From positions 62,001-126,000 of the forward strand of contig RXJR01000010.1 of the NCBI GenBank assembly GCA_003963305.1: 64,000 nucleotides of DNA, written 5' to 3'. Below the pieces are notes generated by a model that worked only from the letters and a program-made list of their open reading frames with translations, was not told where the DNA came from and did not search any database. Of the stretch, positions 46,838 to 57,805 are shown one piece after another. Numbering within the stretch: position 1 is the first letter of the stretch; each line of letters opens with the position of its first letter. The position numbers were made by a program, and so were the translations under genes. This stretch comes from Candidatus Melainabacteria bacterium (GTDB lineage: Bacteria; Cyanobacteriota; Vampirovibrionia; Obscuribacterales; Obscuribacteraceae).

Positions 46838-48370
46838 TTAGCGAGTCAGACGCCAGATGGGCGTGTACTGCTCATCCAGCATCCAGTGAAAGCGCCTGCG
46901 CTCACGCACAACCGCAACGCGTCGCGCTGGCGGCTGCATGATGGAATTGGTGGCACTGAAGTCCATCATGTAAGCAGCAGTGTTGATGAAAGCGACGAGG
47001 TCGCCTGGCTCAGGCAGGAAGGGCAGAGAGACCCTGTGCCGGAAGATCAAGTCGCCCTCCAGGCAGAGATTGCCTGTAAAGAAAACAGATGCACCAGAGG
47101 CAGCAACTGTGTCCGCACCAGAAGCAGCTGTGTCCGCACCATGGACAGTGCCGGCATCGACATTCTTCCCAGCGGCCGATTTGCGGCTAATCACCACCGG
47201 GTCTACGAACACCTCCTGGTCAAGGAAGCTCAGGTCCTGGCGCTTCATGTTCAAGCCGACCAGAGTATCGCCGCTGGCTGAGACTTTCACACTGTTGACC
47301 CGAGCAACGGTGACACCGCACTGATCGAGCAGAGCGCGGCCCGGTTCGATCCACAACTCGATCATGTTGTCGCGCAGGACCTCACCAACAGGGCGTCCGC
47401 CCAATGAAGGCAACTGCGCATTGAGGATGTCATCCAGGAAAAGCGCACCGGGACGAGACTCGAAGTACGAGTATGTGTTGAGCTTGCCGCGCAAAACACC
47501 CTGATCAGCGGCCAGTCCGAAGAAGTTATTCTGCCAGGTGAGTTGCTGACCGGCACCCAGAGCAGCTTGCTTCAGCGCAGAAACATAGGCCAGCCACTCT
47601 TCCTCGTTCTCGAGATAGCTAATTTTGAAACCGCCGCCGATGTCGAGTACACGCGGCTCAAGCCCCATCGTCAGCGCTTCCTCAAAGGCAGAGAGGCAGT
47701 TCTCCACCGCCACGACGCGTTCATCAACAGTGACGGTGTCGAGGTGGAAAGAATAGCCAAGCAGCGTCAGATACTTGCTCTTCGCCACGAACTCCAGAGC
47801 TTCTCGCCTGGCATCGAATGCGATACCAAACCGACTTTGCTTCTGCAGCACAGGCGTATGAGCAGCAAAGAAACCGGAGAACCGCAAAAGCAGCCGCGCT
47901 CGCTCTTTCAGCCTGAGAGTACGGGCGACCTTTTCGATATCCCGCAACTCAGCCAGACTGTCGACGTTCAAGACGACGGCATGCTGCAGGCACAAGGCAA
48001 TGAACTCGGGCGACTTGGGACCTGTCGCTTCCAGTCTGTCACCGGTGAAACCTGCTCCCAGTGCATGACGCAGCTCCTCCGGAGAAGCCACATCTGCACC
48101 AACCACCTCGGTCGCCAACTGACGAATCAGGCTATGCGACTGATTCGACTTGTGAGCAAAAAAGATCCGACCGGAAAGCCCGTGGTCGCTCAAGACACGC
48201 CGGAAAGAAGCGACGTTCTCAGCCAACTGTTCGGGAAACAAAACATTCAAAGGCGAGCCGCAGGCAAGCGTCATATCTTGCAAGAAAGGACGCTTATCCA
48301 GAAAGGCCGCCACCAGAGCCGAAAGGCGAGGACGCAGCCTCAGTGGTGCGCCCGCATTAGCGTTATTCAT
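46838..48370 (-). CDS. PLP-dependent decarboxylase (ornithine/DAP type, alanine-racemase fold)
   Basis: A 510-residue group IV decarboxylase related to LysA, NspC and SbnH. PLP Lys74 is in IFFAHKSNQSHSL; the barrel has VLDIGGGFKISY and WIEPGRALLDQ, and the active-site Cys-Glu pair appears as NLCLEGDLI. An Ala/Gly/Thr-rich insert (about 400-432) interrupts the C-terminal domain just before it. The substrate cannot be fixed: diaminopimelate, ornithine, carboxynorspermidine or a siderophore precursor are all seen in this family. ATG 48370 after AAGGAGAATGAC, 31 bases after the membrane gene. Confidence 0.87.
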   Translation of the reverse strand: MNNANAGAPLRLRPRLSALVAAFLDKRPFLQDMTLACGSPLNVLFPEQLAENVASFRRVLSDHGLSGRIFFAHKSNQSHSLIRQLATEVVGADVASPEELRHALGAGFTGDRLEATGPKSPEFIALCLQHAVVLNVDSLAELRDIEKVARTLRLKERARLLLRFSGFFAAHTPVLQKQSRFGIAFDARREALEFVAKSKYLTLLGYSFHLDTVTVDERVVAVENCLSAFEEALTMGLEPRVLDIGGGFKISYLENEEEWLAYVSALKQAALGAGQQLTWQNNFFGLAADQGVLRGKLNTYSYFESRPGALFLDDILNAQLPSLGGRPVGEVLRDNMIELWIEPGRALLDQCGVTVARVNSVKVSASGDTLVGLNMKRQDLSFLDQEVFVDPVVISRKSAAGKNVDAGTVHGADTAASGADTVAASGASVFFTGNLCLEGDLIFRHRVSLPFLPEPGDLVAFINTAAYMMDFSATNSIMQPPARRVAVVRERRRFHWMLDEQYTPIWRLTR

Positions 48371-48401
48371 GTCATTCTCCTTGGAAAACTCCAGGCTCAG
48401 G

Positions 48402-48974
48402 TCACATGGACATATGCGCCATGAAGAGCGAAGGGGCGATCGACATGACCAACATCACACCACCCATGGTGGCGTGAGCGAGGTCGGAACCGATGTAAAA
48501 GAGGCTGCGCGATTTGAAATCGTGGCAGAACTCGTAGATGTAATAACCTGTCAGCCACAGCCAGAAAAGGCTGAGCCCAACACTCAAAGGCATGAAGTGC
48601 ACGCCTGCATACATGACGGCCATACCGCCCAGCATGCCGACGTGAGCCCAGTCCCACCACCACCTGGTGGCGTAAGGCACTCGCTTGCCCCAGGTCAGGG
48701 CGCGGGCGGTGAAGTAGAGTGCCGTCACAGACAGAGCGACGGTGAAGACGAAGTTGGGAATGGGCAAAAGCATAGGCGCCAGCATGGGCACCATAGCCAG
48801 AGCGCACAGTCCGTGCCCGAACTCATTCTCCAGGTCGGAGTATCCGTAGACGGCTTTAACCGACTCCGGAAAGAGCCCACGGTAAAGATAGAAACAGGCG
48901 ACGCCGAAGAACCAGACGGCGAAAGGAAGCAGCACGGACTCCGGAAGAGCCGCTGTGACGTTGATAAGGTCCAT
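48402..48974 (-). CDS. Multi-pass membrane protein, DUF5134-like, short form
   Basis: A 190-residue protein with about five membrane helices. It shares long conserved blocks with 51511-52203: GYSDLENEFGHGLC, ARALTWGKRVPYATRWWWDWAHV and IGSDLAHATMGGVM, where conserved His, Glu and Asp lie in or near membrane segments. It resembles actinobacterial DUF5134 proteins in size and pattern, but that is recall. It lacks the Met/His-rich tail and ends MAHMSM. ATG 48974 after AAGGAGTTCCCT. Position beside the P-type ATPase suggests a role in metal transport. Confidence 0.8.
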   Translation of the reverse strand: MDLINVTAALPESVLLPFAVWFFGVACFYLYRGLFPESVKAVYGYSDLENEFGHGLCALAMVPMLAPMLLPIPNFVFTVALSVTALYFTARALTWGKRVPYATRWWWDWAHVGMLGGMAVMYAGVHFMPLSVGLSLFWLWLTGYYIYEFCHDFKSRSLFYIGSDLAHATMGGVMLVMSIAPSLFMAHMSM

Positions 48975-49000
48975 AGGGAACTCCTTGATGCAAGTGAAAA

Positions 49001-49026
49001 CCCCGGTCAGAACTCTCTGACCGGGG
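49001..49026 (-). terminator. Intra-operon hairpin between the ATPase and membrane genes
   Basis: CCCCGGTCAGA / TCTGACCGGGG, 11 perfect pairs with a 4-base loop, in the 72-base gap after the ATPase stop. It may lower expression of the downstream PLP genes relative to the transporter genes. Confidence 0.6.
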
Positions 49027-49046
49027 AGTTATGGGTGCCAGGGCAA

Positions 49047-51422
<2,376 letters not shown>

Positions 51423-51467
51423 AAGTCCTCCTGGATAATGGTTGCACAGAAGAAAGCGCGCCGAACA

Positions 51468-51489
51468 TTCGAAACGTTTTTGTTTCGAA
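51468..51489. promoter_or_regulatory. Palindromic stem in the gap ahead of the ATPase gene
   Basis: TTCGAAAC / GTTTCGAA with a T-rich 6-base loop, flanked by further imperfect GCGCG/CGCGC pairing. It lies in the 88 bases between the Met/His-tail gene stop and the ATPase start; it could be an attenuator or an operator. Confidence 0.5.
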
Positions 51490-51510
51490 ATTCGACGCGC
51501 CGCCTTGAAC

Positions 51511-52203
51511 TTACTTCTTGGAGCCGTGGTCCATGCCGGGCATGTTGTGATCCATGCCGGACATGCCGTGACCCATGCCGGACATGTTGTGATCCATGTC
51601 GGACATGTTGTGCGGCATGCCGCTCATGTTGTGCTGCATGCCGGGCATGTCGCCATGACAGCAGCAATCACCCATAGCAGGCATCATCGCCATGGGAAAG
51701 AGAAGCATGAGCAGCATGACGAAGCCCATAGCAGAGTGAGCGATGTCTGAACCCATGTACAGCACTTTGCCCGTGCGCGAGTCATGGACGAGCTGATACA
51801 GGTAGTACGCACCCAGCCACGCCCAGAAGAGACCGAAGGGGATGGTGAGCCAGAGCGGCGAGAAGCCGGCGAACATGATGGACATGCCACCCAGCATGAG
51901 CACATGCGCCCAATCCCACCACCACCTGGTGGCATAGTTGACACGCTTGCCCCAGGTGAGGGCACGAGCAGTAAAAACGGCGGCGCCAACGCCCAGCACC
52001 CACGTCCAGACTGCAGCCGGGATGGGCAAGAACGCCGGAGAGAGCATGGTGACCATGGCAAACATGCACAGACCGTGACCGATCTCGTTCTCCCAGTCGG
52101 AGTAGCCGTAAGTCGCCTGCACATGCGAGGGGCGCAGCAAGCGATAGAGGTAGAAAAGTCCACCAGCCGCAAACAATGCGGCGAGCATATCTAGATAGTT
52201 CAT
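51511..52203 (-). CDS. Membrane protein (DUF5134-like) with Met/His-rich C-terminal tail
   Basis: A 230-residue protein with about five membrane helices (residues 1-175) and the same core blocks as 48402-48974 (GYSDWENEIGHGLC, TRWWWDWAHVLMLGG, MGSDIAHSAMGF). Residues about 171-230 are an extreme Met/His/Gly tail: GDCCCHGDMPGMQHNMSGM, then repeats of the MDHNMSGM type. Such Met/His runs bind Cu(I)/Cu(II) in proteins such as CopA/PcoA and PcoE. A copper chaperone or sink role beside the P-ATPase is a reasonable inference. ATG 52203 after AAGGAACCAAGTT; first gene of the operon. Confidence 0.85.
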   Translation of the reverse strand: MNYLDMLAALFAAGGLFYLYRLLRPSHVQATYGYSDWENEIGHGLCMFAMVTMLSPAFLPIPAAVWTWVLGVGAAVFTARALTWGKRVNYATRWWWDWAHVLMLGGMSIMFAGFSPLWLTIPFGLFWAWLGAYYLYQLVHDSRTGKVLYMGSDIAHSAMGFVMLLMLLFPMAMMPAMGDCCCHGDMPGMQHNMSGMPHNMSDMDHNMSGMGHGMSGMDHNMPGMDHGSKK

Positions 52204-53088
52204 AACTTGGTTCCTTTTTCTGTCTTAGTGACAACGGAGGAGCGGCGAATCTGACAGAAACGCCGCAGACAAACGCCTCAAGCGCCGCCACCGCTCACAA
52301 TCAGGCAAGCATCCCAGCGCACGGAAGTGCGCTTAACGGCGGATTGCTTGAATCTGAAGATGGAGAAGTCGGAGGCAAAAACTCGAGAACGATGAAGTTA
52401 AACAGGACATCTGACTATGCAACTGGTTCGAGCACTCACGTAAGCTCCCCCACGGGATGCCTGAAAACGAGAGAACATGGCAAATACGGCTTTTCATCAG
52501 CTTCTTAATCAAGTCATAAGGTCAAAACAAGCTCGCAGAGCCGGATGTGCCAATCCCGGGGTAGGGGTTCAGGTAACAATCCGATATATTCAGCCAGTCA
52601 ATATGCGCACAATCCTGGCGCTCACGCGAGCTATTGGCGCGCTCTGCATTGGCATGGTCACAAAGGTACTGCGCTAGCTCTGCAAATGTCCCAGCTAGTT
52701 TAAGGATTGGACATCTTGGCATCACGAGATCTTAACCAACCCTGATGGGCTGCGCCTTTGAACAGTGAAATGGCAGCGGTCAGGCACCATAAGCCGTGTT
52801 GTCAAGCGATTGTCGTCAGAGGGAGGAAGCCAATAGGTTGAATATGTCCAGTTTCCTCTTGCCCCACGAGAACATAACCAAAAAAGCCTGAAGCGCTGCC
52901 CAAAGCTTTAGAGTCCTTTTTTACATACCTTCACGCCAGGTCTCGTGGTGCGGCTCGTGCTCGATTTTTCAGCGATTCATTTTCACATCGTCTGGCGCAG
53001 CAAATCGCGTGGTTTTCAGACGCGTGTTCGCAATGTCCTACTGCCGGCAACTCCGCCGCGCAGTTCCATCCACGTCTAAAGGACAATC
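52204..53088. other. Non-coding stretch with divergent promoters
   Basis: About 885 bases between the start of the copper/sulfur operon (minus) and the 53089 gene (plus). No supported gene: short frames lack ribosome binding sites. I looked for a CueR- or CsoR-like palindrome and did not see an obvious one. Both operon promoters should lie here. Confidence 0.4.
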
Positions 53089-53847
53089 ATGAAGTCTCAC
53101 ATCAGGGCTTTCTTCGGCCACCGGGCTGTGCAGGTTGTGACGTTCGTCGTCGCGACCGCGGCTGTGCTCGGTGCGTTCGGAGTCTACGCCAAGGACAACG
53201 GTCTTCTGACCGGCGACAAGACCCCCAGCATCACCTGGCTGACCCGGTCCAATGTCGCAGACGAGCTCAACATCCAGCAGTCCTCCACGGGTGCAGTCAC
53301 GGCCAAGCCTGGGCAGCCCGTGCTCCTGATCGAGTGCCCGACCGAGGCATGCGACTCGTCGACACTCAACATCCCGGCTGTGGTGAAGCAGTTCGGTGAC
53401 CAGGTGAAGATCCTGGCCATCAACCCCTACACCGAGAAGGACCTCGCTGCCGCACTCGAGCAGTCGTTCATCATCCCCGCCGTGCAGAACGCCGTCGTCA
53501 GCACGCTCGCCCAGAGCGTCGCTCAGCAGCAGGCCGGCGCCGATGCCACCATCACCGCGGCCCAGGTGCAGGCGGTGCTCAAGGACTCGTCCTTCCAGAG
53601 CCAGGTGCAGCAGGTGCTCGCCTCGCCCCAGGCATTCGAGCAGGTGGCGCCTTCGCTCTACGCGCTCCTGCAGCCGGTCTACCCGAAGTTCTTCCTCTTC
53701 GATGCCAACTTCCAGCTGCTCAGCGCCGCCACCGGCATCGACGTCACGTCGCAGAGCGACCTGACAAGCTTCGTCCAGAGCGCGCTCACGCCCGCTACCG
53801 CCCCGTCCTCGAGCGACTCCTCCGCTGCCGCCGGCAGCGGGAAGTAA
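53089..53847 (+). CDS. Membrane-anchored thioredoxin-like protein
   Basis: A 252-residue protein with one N-terminal membrane or signal segment (VQVVTFVVATAAVLGAFGVYA, about 14-34) and the rest exposed outside. PGQPVLLIECPTEACDSSTL has a thioredoxin-like start with a CxxxxC pair (CPTEAC), and the C-terminal LQPVYPKFFLFDANFQLL looks like the closing strands. A Gln/Ala-rich helical insert (about 130-200) separates them. ATG 53089 after AAAGGACAATC. It lies 25 bases ahead of the FtsH-like gene, so it may be the exported partner of that protease. Confidence 0.72.
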   Translation: MKSHIRAFFGHRAVQVVTFVVATAAVLGAFGVYAKDNGLLTGDKTPSITWLTRSNVADELNIQQSSTGAVTAKPGQPVLLIECPTEACDSSTLNIPAVVKQFGDQVKILAINPYTEKDLAAALEQSFIIPAVQNAVVSTLAQSVAQQQAGADATITAAQVQAVLKDSSFQSQVQQVLASPQAFEQVAPSLYALLQPVYPKFFLFDANFQLLSAATGIDVTSQSDLTSFVQSALTPATAPSSSDSSAAAGSGK

Positions 53848-53872
53848 CTCCGACACGAATTGAGTTGACACT

Positions 53873-55735
53873 GTGACTATCACAACTCTCGTCATCGCAG
53901 CCATCGCCTTCGTTGCTTTCAACGGGCTGAGCTGCTTCAACACCAAGTTCCGTGACCGGTTCTTCGGCACGCTCTGGCGCACGCGCTACATCTTCGCGTT
54001 CGTGGCCGCCGTCTACTTCCTGCTGCCCGCGATCATCGGTCCGAGTGCCTCGCACTCCATCCTGTCGATGCTGCCTTCGATCATCCTGCAGTTCGTCATG
54101 GCCATCGTCTTCGTCGGCTTCCAGTTCGGCATGATGTTCTGGATGATGGGCAACGCCAACAAGCCCGAGGTCTACCTGCCCGGTGACGCACCGACCAAGG
54201 AGTGGTCCGACTGGATCGGCTCGGAGGGCGTCAAGAAGGAGCTCCAGAAGGCGGTCGAGTCGCTGCGCCGCTGGGAGCTCTACGAGAAGAACGGCACCAA
54301 GCCGCTGAACGGCATGCTCCTCTACGGCCCTCCCGGCACCGGCAAGTCGCTCGCTGCCAAGGTCGTCGCCAGCCAGGCTGGTCTGCCTGTCGTGATCGCG
54401 TCGGCTGCCTCGCTCAACGGTCCGTTCATGGGCATGGGCATGCTGCTCGTGCGCGGGCTGTCGCGCCGCGTCAAGAAGCTGGCTCGCAAGTACGGCGGCT
54501 GCGTCGTCTTCCTCGACGAGATCGACGCCATCGGCGCCACGCGTAGTGGCCTCGGTGGTGGCATGGGTATGCCCATGGGCGGCATGGGTGGTTTCATGGG
54601 CGGTGGCATGGGCGGCAACGGCACGCTCCAGTCGCTGCTCACCGTCATGTCTGGCGCTGAGGGCGGCGAGACCTTCCTGCTCAAGCTGCGCAAGCGCTGG
54701 GGTCTGGCCAAGCGTGACAAGAAGCACACCTGGCGCATCCTCTGGATGGCTGCCACCAACGTCGCGCTCGAGACCCTCGACCCGGCTTTGATCCGCTCCG
54801 GTCGTTTCGGCTCCAAGAAGCTCGCAGTCAACGCCCCCAACGACGACAACCGCCGTGCCCTGTTCAACCTCTACCTGCGCAAGAAGAACGTCGCCGACGA
54901 CCTCGATTTCGACCAGCTCGTGCAGCTCTCGCGCGGCATGACCGGTGCTGACATCGAGGAGGTCTGCGAGGCGGCCATGCGCACGATCATCTTCGAGGGC
55001 AGCGATCGACCGCTGGCCTTCGCCGACATGTTCGCCGAGATCCGCCTGCACAAGAACGGCGTGCCGCGCTCGGTGCCCCTGCACGAGAAGGAGCGCTACC
55101 CGATCGCCGTGCACGAGGCCGGTCACGGTACCGCTGTCGTGCTCTACCCGCCCGCCGGCATGCTCTGCTCCGGCGCGACCCTGACGCCGACCGAGGACTT
55201 CCTCGGTGCAGTCATGTTCGAGCGCGTCGAGGAGCTCTCCCTGATGATGAAGGAGGACTGCTACCGGCGTGTCCTCATCGCCGTCGCCTCGCGTGCGGCC
55301 GAGAAGGTTGTGCTCAACGACGCTTCGGCTGGTGTGTCGAGCGACCTCAACCAGGCCATGAGCATGGCTCTGGCCATGGTCGAGCACTACGGCATGGGTG
55401 ACCGGCTCACCTCGGCTGCCGCCATCGGTGGTGGCCACTCGCCGCGTGCCGTCGAGCAAGCCGAGGACATCGTCAACGCCACCTACGAGGTGGCCGAGCG
55501 CCTTATCGACTCCAACCAGAATGCCGTCAAGGCGCTCGCCGACTCGCTCGTGGCCGAGGTCAACCTGACCGGCCCGCAGGTCATCGACCTGGTCATGCAG
55601 CACGCCCAGATCCCCTTCGAGTCGGTGGCTGCCGAGGTCGAGGGTGTGGTGGCGCGCCTCAAGCAGGAGCGCAAGACCAGGCACCAGTCCACCGACGTCG
55701 CGCCGAAGGCTGGCGACACGTCCGAGGTTTCGTAA
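53873..55735 (+). CDS. Divergent FtsH-like AAA+ M41 protease with Gly/Met-rich insert
   Basis: A 620-residue protein. Three or four membrane segments lie within residues 1-95, more than the two of classical FtsH. The AAA module has GPPGTGKS (152-159), VVFLDEIDAIG (211-221) and ATNVALETLDPALIRSGRF. Directly after Walker B is a 24-residue insert made almost only of Gly and Met (GMGMPMGGMGGFMGG, about 226-249). The M41 domain has HEAGH (414-418) and Asp491 in GVSSDLNQA. The pore loop reads FMG. Catalytic residues are present. GTG start at 53873. It is 8 bases ahead of the MoxR gene, an unusual pairing. Confidence 0.87.
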   Translation: MTITTLVIAAIAFVAFNGLSCFNTKFRDRFFGTLWRTRYIFAFVAAVYFLLPAIIGPSASHSILSMLPSIILQFVMAIVFVGFQFGMMFWMMGNANKPEVYLPGDAPTKEWSDWIGSEGVKKELQKAVESLRRWELYEKNGTKPLNGMLLYGPPGTGKSLAAKVVASQAGLPVVIASAASLNGPFMGMGMLLVRGLSRRVKKLARKYGGCVVFLDEIDAIGATRSGLGGGMGMPMGGMGGFMGGGMGGNGTLQSLLTVMSGAEGGETFLLKLRKRWGLAKRDKKHTWRILWMAATNVALETLDPALIRSGRFGSKKLAVNAPNDDNRRALFNLYLRKKNVADDLDFDQLVQLSRGMTGADIEEVCEAAMRTIIFEGSDRPLAFADMFAEIRLHKNGVPRSVPLHEKERYPIAVHEAGHGTAVVLYPPAGMLCSGATLTPTEDFLGAVMFERVEELSLMMKEDCYRRVLIAVASRAAEKVVLNDASAGVSSDLNQAMSMALAMVEHYGMGDRLTSAAAIGGGHSPRAVEQAEDIVNATYEVAERLIDSNQNAVKALADSLVAEVNLTGPQVIDLVMQHAQIPFESVAAEVEGVVARLKQERKTRHQSTDVAPKAGDTSEVS

Positions 55736-55743
55736 GGAGCAAC

Positions 55744-56751
55744 GTGAATACTCACAAGATTCGCGCGCTCCGCAACGAGCTCGACAAGGTCGTCGCGGGT
55801 TATCCCGACGTGAAGGAGATGATTCTCGTCTGCCTTCTCGCTGACGGTCACGTTCTGCTCGAGGCGGTGCCCGGAACGGCCAAGACCACGCTTGCCAACA
55901 CGCTGCAGGCGGCGATCGAGAACGCTGTTTCGGCGCGCATCCAGATGACCCCTGATCTGAAGCCGACCGACATCGTCGGCGTCGAGATCTTCGACCAGAA
56001 GTCGGGCGAGTTCGTGAAGCGCCCCGGTCCCATGGTGGGCACGCACATCCTGCTCGCCGACGAGATCAACCGCACCACCCCCAAGACGCTCTCTGCCACG
56101 CTGCAGGCGATGCAGGAGCGCAAGGTGACTGTCGGTGATCGCACCTACTCGCTCGAGGACCTCTTCATCATGATCGCCACGATGAACCCGGTCGAGCAGG
56201 AAGGCACCTACCCGGTGCCCGAGGCGACCCTGGACCGCTTCGCCATGAAGCTGAACATGCAGTACGTCTCGCGCGAGGACGAGCTCAAGATGCTGGCCAA
56301 CACGGCTGTGCATGGGCGTTCCGCTCAGTCTGGCGTGGCTCAGGTGATCTCGGTGGAGGAGCTGCTTGCCATGCGCGGCGCCGTCAAGCAGCTCGCTGCT
56401 GCGGCTTCCGTGCCCGTGCTCGGCTACATCGTCGACCTGGCTCGAGCCACCCGCCCGACCGACCAGTGGTTCGACCGTGTGCACGGAGATGACGCTGACG
56501 AGCTGCGCGAGCAGATCGCCTTTGGCGCATCGCCCCGTTGCGAGATCTGGACGCTGCATGCAGCTGCCGCTCTCGCCTTCATCGAGGGCGCCCGCTTCAT
56601 CGAGCCCCGCCACGTGCAGGCGGTTTTCCCGCACGTGGCCAGGCACCGCGTCCTGCTCACCGACGCAGCGGTCTACAACGGTGTCACCACCGATGGTGTG
56701 ATCGCCCGCGTCCTCGAGCGCGTCAAGGTGATCGCCCGCGCCACCAGCTGA
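55744..56751 (+). CDS. MoxR-family AAA+ ATPase
   Basis: A 335-residue MoxR/RavA-type ATPase, a chaperone for metal-cofactor or complex assembly and typical first gene of DUF58/VWA operons. Walker A is AVPGTAKTTLANTL, Walker B HILLADEINRTTPKT, sensor I ATMNPVEQEGTYPVPEATLDRFAMKL. The C-terminal lid is present. GTG start at 55744 after AAGGAGCAAC. It begins 8 bases after the FtsH-like gene and leads the Bat-type genes. Confidence 0.92.
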   Translation: MNTHKIRALRNELDKVVAGYPDVKEMILVCLLADGHVLLEAVPGTAKTTLANTLQAAIENAVSARIQMTPDLKPTDIVGVEIFDQKSGEFVKRPGPMVGTHILLADEINRTTPKTLSATLQAMQERKVTVGDRTYSLEDLFIMIATMNPVEQEGTYPVPEATLDRFAMKLNMQYVSREDELKMLANTAVHGRSAQSGVAQVISVEELLAMRGAVKQLAAAASVPVLGYIVDLARATRPTDQWFDRVHGDDADELREQIAFGASPRCEIWTLHAAAALAFIEGARFIEPRHVQAVFPHVARHRVLLTDAAVYNGVTTDGVIARVLERVKVIARATS

Positions 56752-56789
56752 TCAGGCGACCTCCTACTAAGAAAGCGAGGAGTACTCCT

Positions 56790-57704
56790 ATGAAGCAGGA
56801 GACTCGTGAGGTGATCCAGGCGATCATGAAGCGAGTCGTCACCACTCCGATTCCCGTCCGCTGGCGATCTGCAGAGATCATGCCCACGGGCGGGGATCGG
56901 AGGAGCTTTGCGCGCGGCTCGAACGGACACGACATTCAAGCTCGTGTCGAATACGAGCCCGGAGACGACCCGCGCGATATCGACTGGGCTGCCACTGCGC
57001 AGACCGGAGGTCAGACCATGTACATCACACAGTACATGGAACCGCGCGACCTCAAGGTTTTCATCCTGGCGGATGTGAGTCCGACCATGGATTTCGGCAC
57101 ACACCGCACCACCAAGCGCATCCTCACAGGTGAACTGGTTGGTTCGGTGATCAAGTCTGCCGCCAAGACGCACGACCGCGTCAGATTCCTGGCCTACAAC
57201 GAGCACGACCTCGTCGTCAGCCAGCGCCTGATGCCGGCTCAGACAGCTCTTTTCCCTGCCGTCGCCAGCTTGATCGAAGCAGACGGCAGCCGGGGCGAAG
57301 AGGGCAGCGGCTTGCTGAAAGCGCTGTCGGCACTGCCAAGACAGCGTTCGCTCGTCTTCATCTTCTCCGACTTCCTCAACCTCAACGAGCCCGAGAAGCG
57401 CGCTCTCAAGCGTGCCGCCCTCGCTCACGACATCGTCTGCGTGCTCGTCAACGACCTGCGCGAGCTCGTACTGCCTGACGGCTGGGGACTCTATTCGTTC
57501 AGTGACCTGCGCTCAGGCAGACGCCGTTCAATCTGGCTGACTGAAAAGAGACGCAAGCAATTCGCCGCAAGCAGCCAGAGCCGGAAGGACGAACTCTTCG
57601 CCTTCTTCAAGGAAGCGCATTGCGAAAGCGCCGCCTTCCACACGGCAGAAGGAAGAGAAGCGCTGACTCGCGTCATGCGCCTCTTCGGCGGACACCGCAA
57701 GTAA
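56790..57704 (+). CDS. DUF58 domain protein
   Basis: A 304-residue cytoplasmic protein of the DUF58 family, always found with MoxR. The hallmark YEPGDDPRDIDWAATAQTGGQ is clear, followed by LKVFILADVSPTMDFG, a degenerate VWA-like core. ATG 56790 after GAGGAGTACTCCT; a longer frame upstream overlaps moxR and is not used. It would couple the ATPase to the membrane VWA proteins downstream. Confidence 0.9.
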   Translation: MKQETREVIQAIMKRVVTTPIPVRWRSAEIMPTGGDRRSFARGSNGHDIQARVEYEPGDDPRDIDWAATAQTGGQTMYITQYMEPRDLKVFILADVSPTMDFGTHRTTKRILTGELVGSVIKSAAKTHDRVRFLAYNEHDLVVSQRLMPAQTALFPAVASLIEADGSRGEEGSGLLKALSALPRQRSLVFIFSDFLNLNEPEKRALKRAALAHDIVCVLVNDLRELVLPDGWGLYSFSDLRSGRRRSIWLTEKRRKQFAASSQSRKDELFAFFKEAHCESAAFHTAEGREALTRVMRLFGGHRK

Positions 57705-57805
57705 AGCCAGTTCTGGTGTGAAACTAGTCGTACCGCCTGGTGGGTTGCGCCTGCCGCAGCTCACCAGGTATGGTGCGCGCATCTACAAAACAGAAAGGGG
57801 TTGCA

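Noticed and set aside
53795-55684. 629-codon open frame antisense to the FtsH-like gene
   Set aside because: Same effect; the plus-strand frame carries Walker motifs and HEAGH, the antisense frame none.
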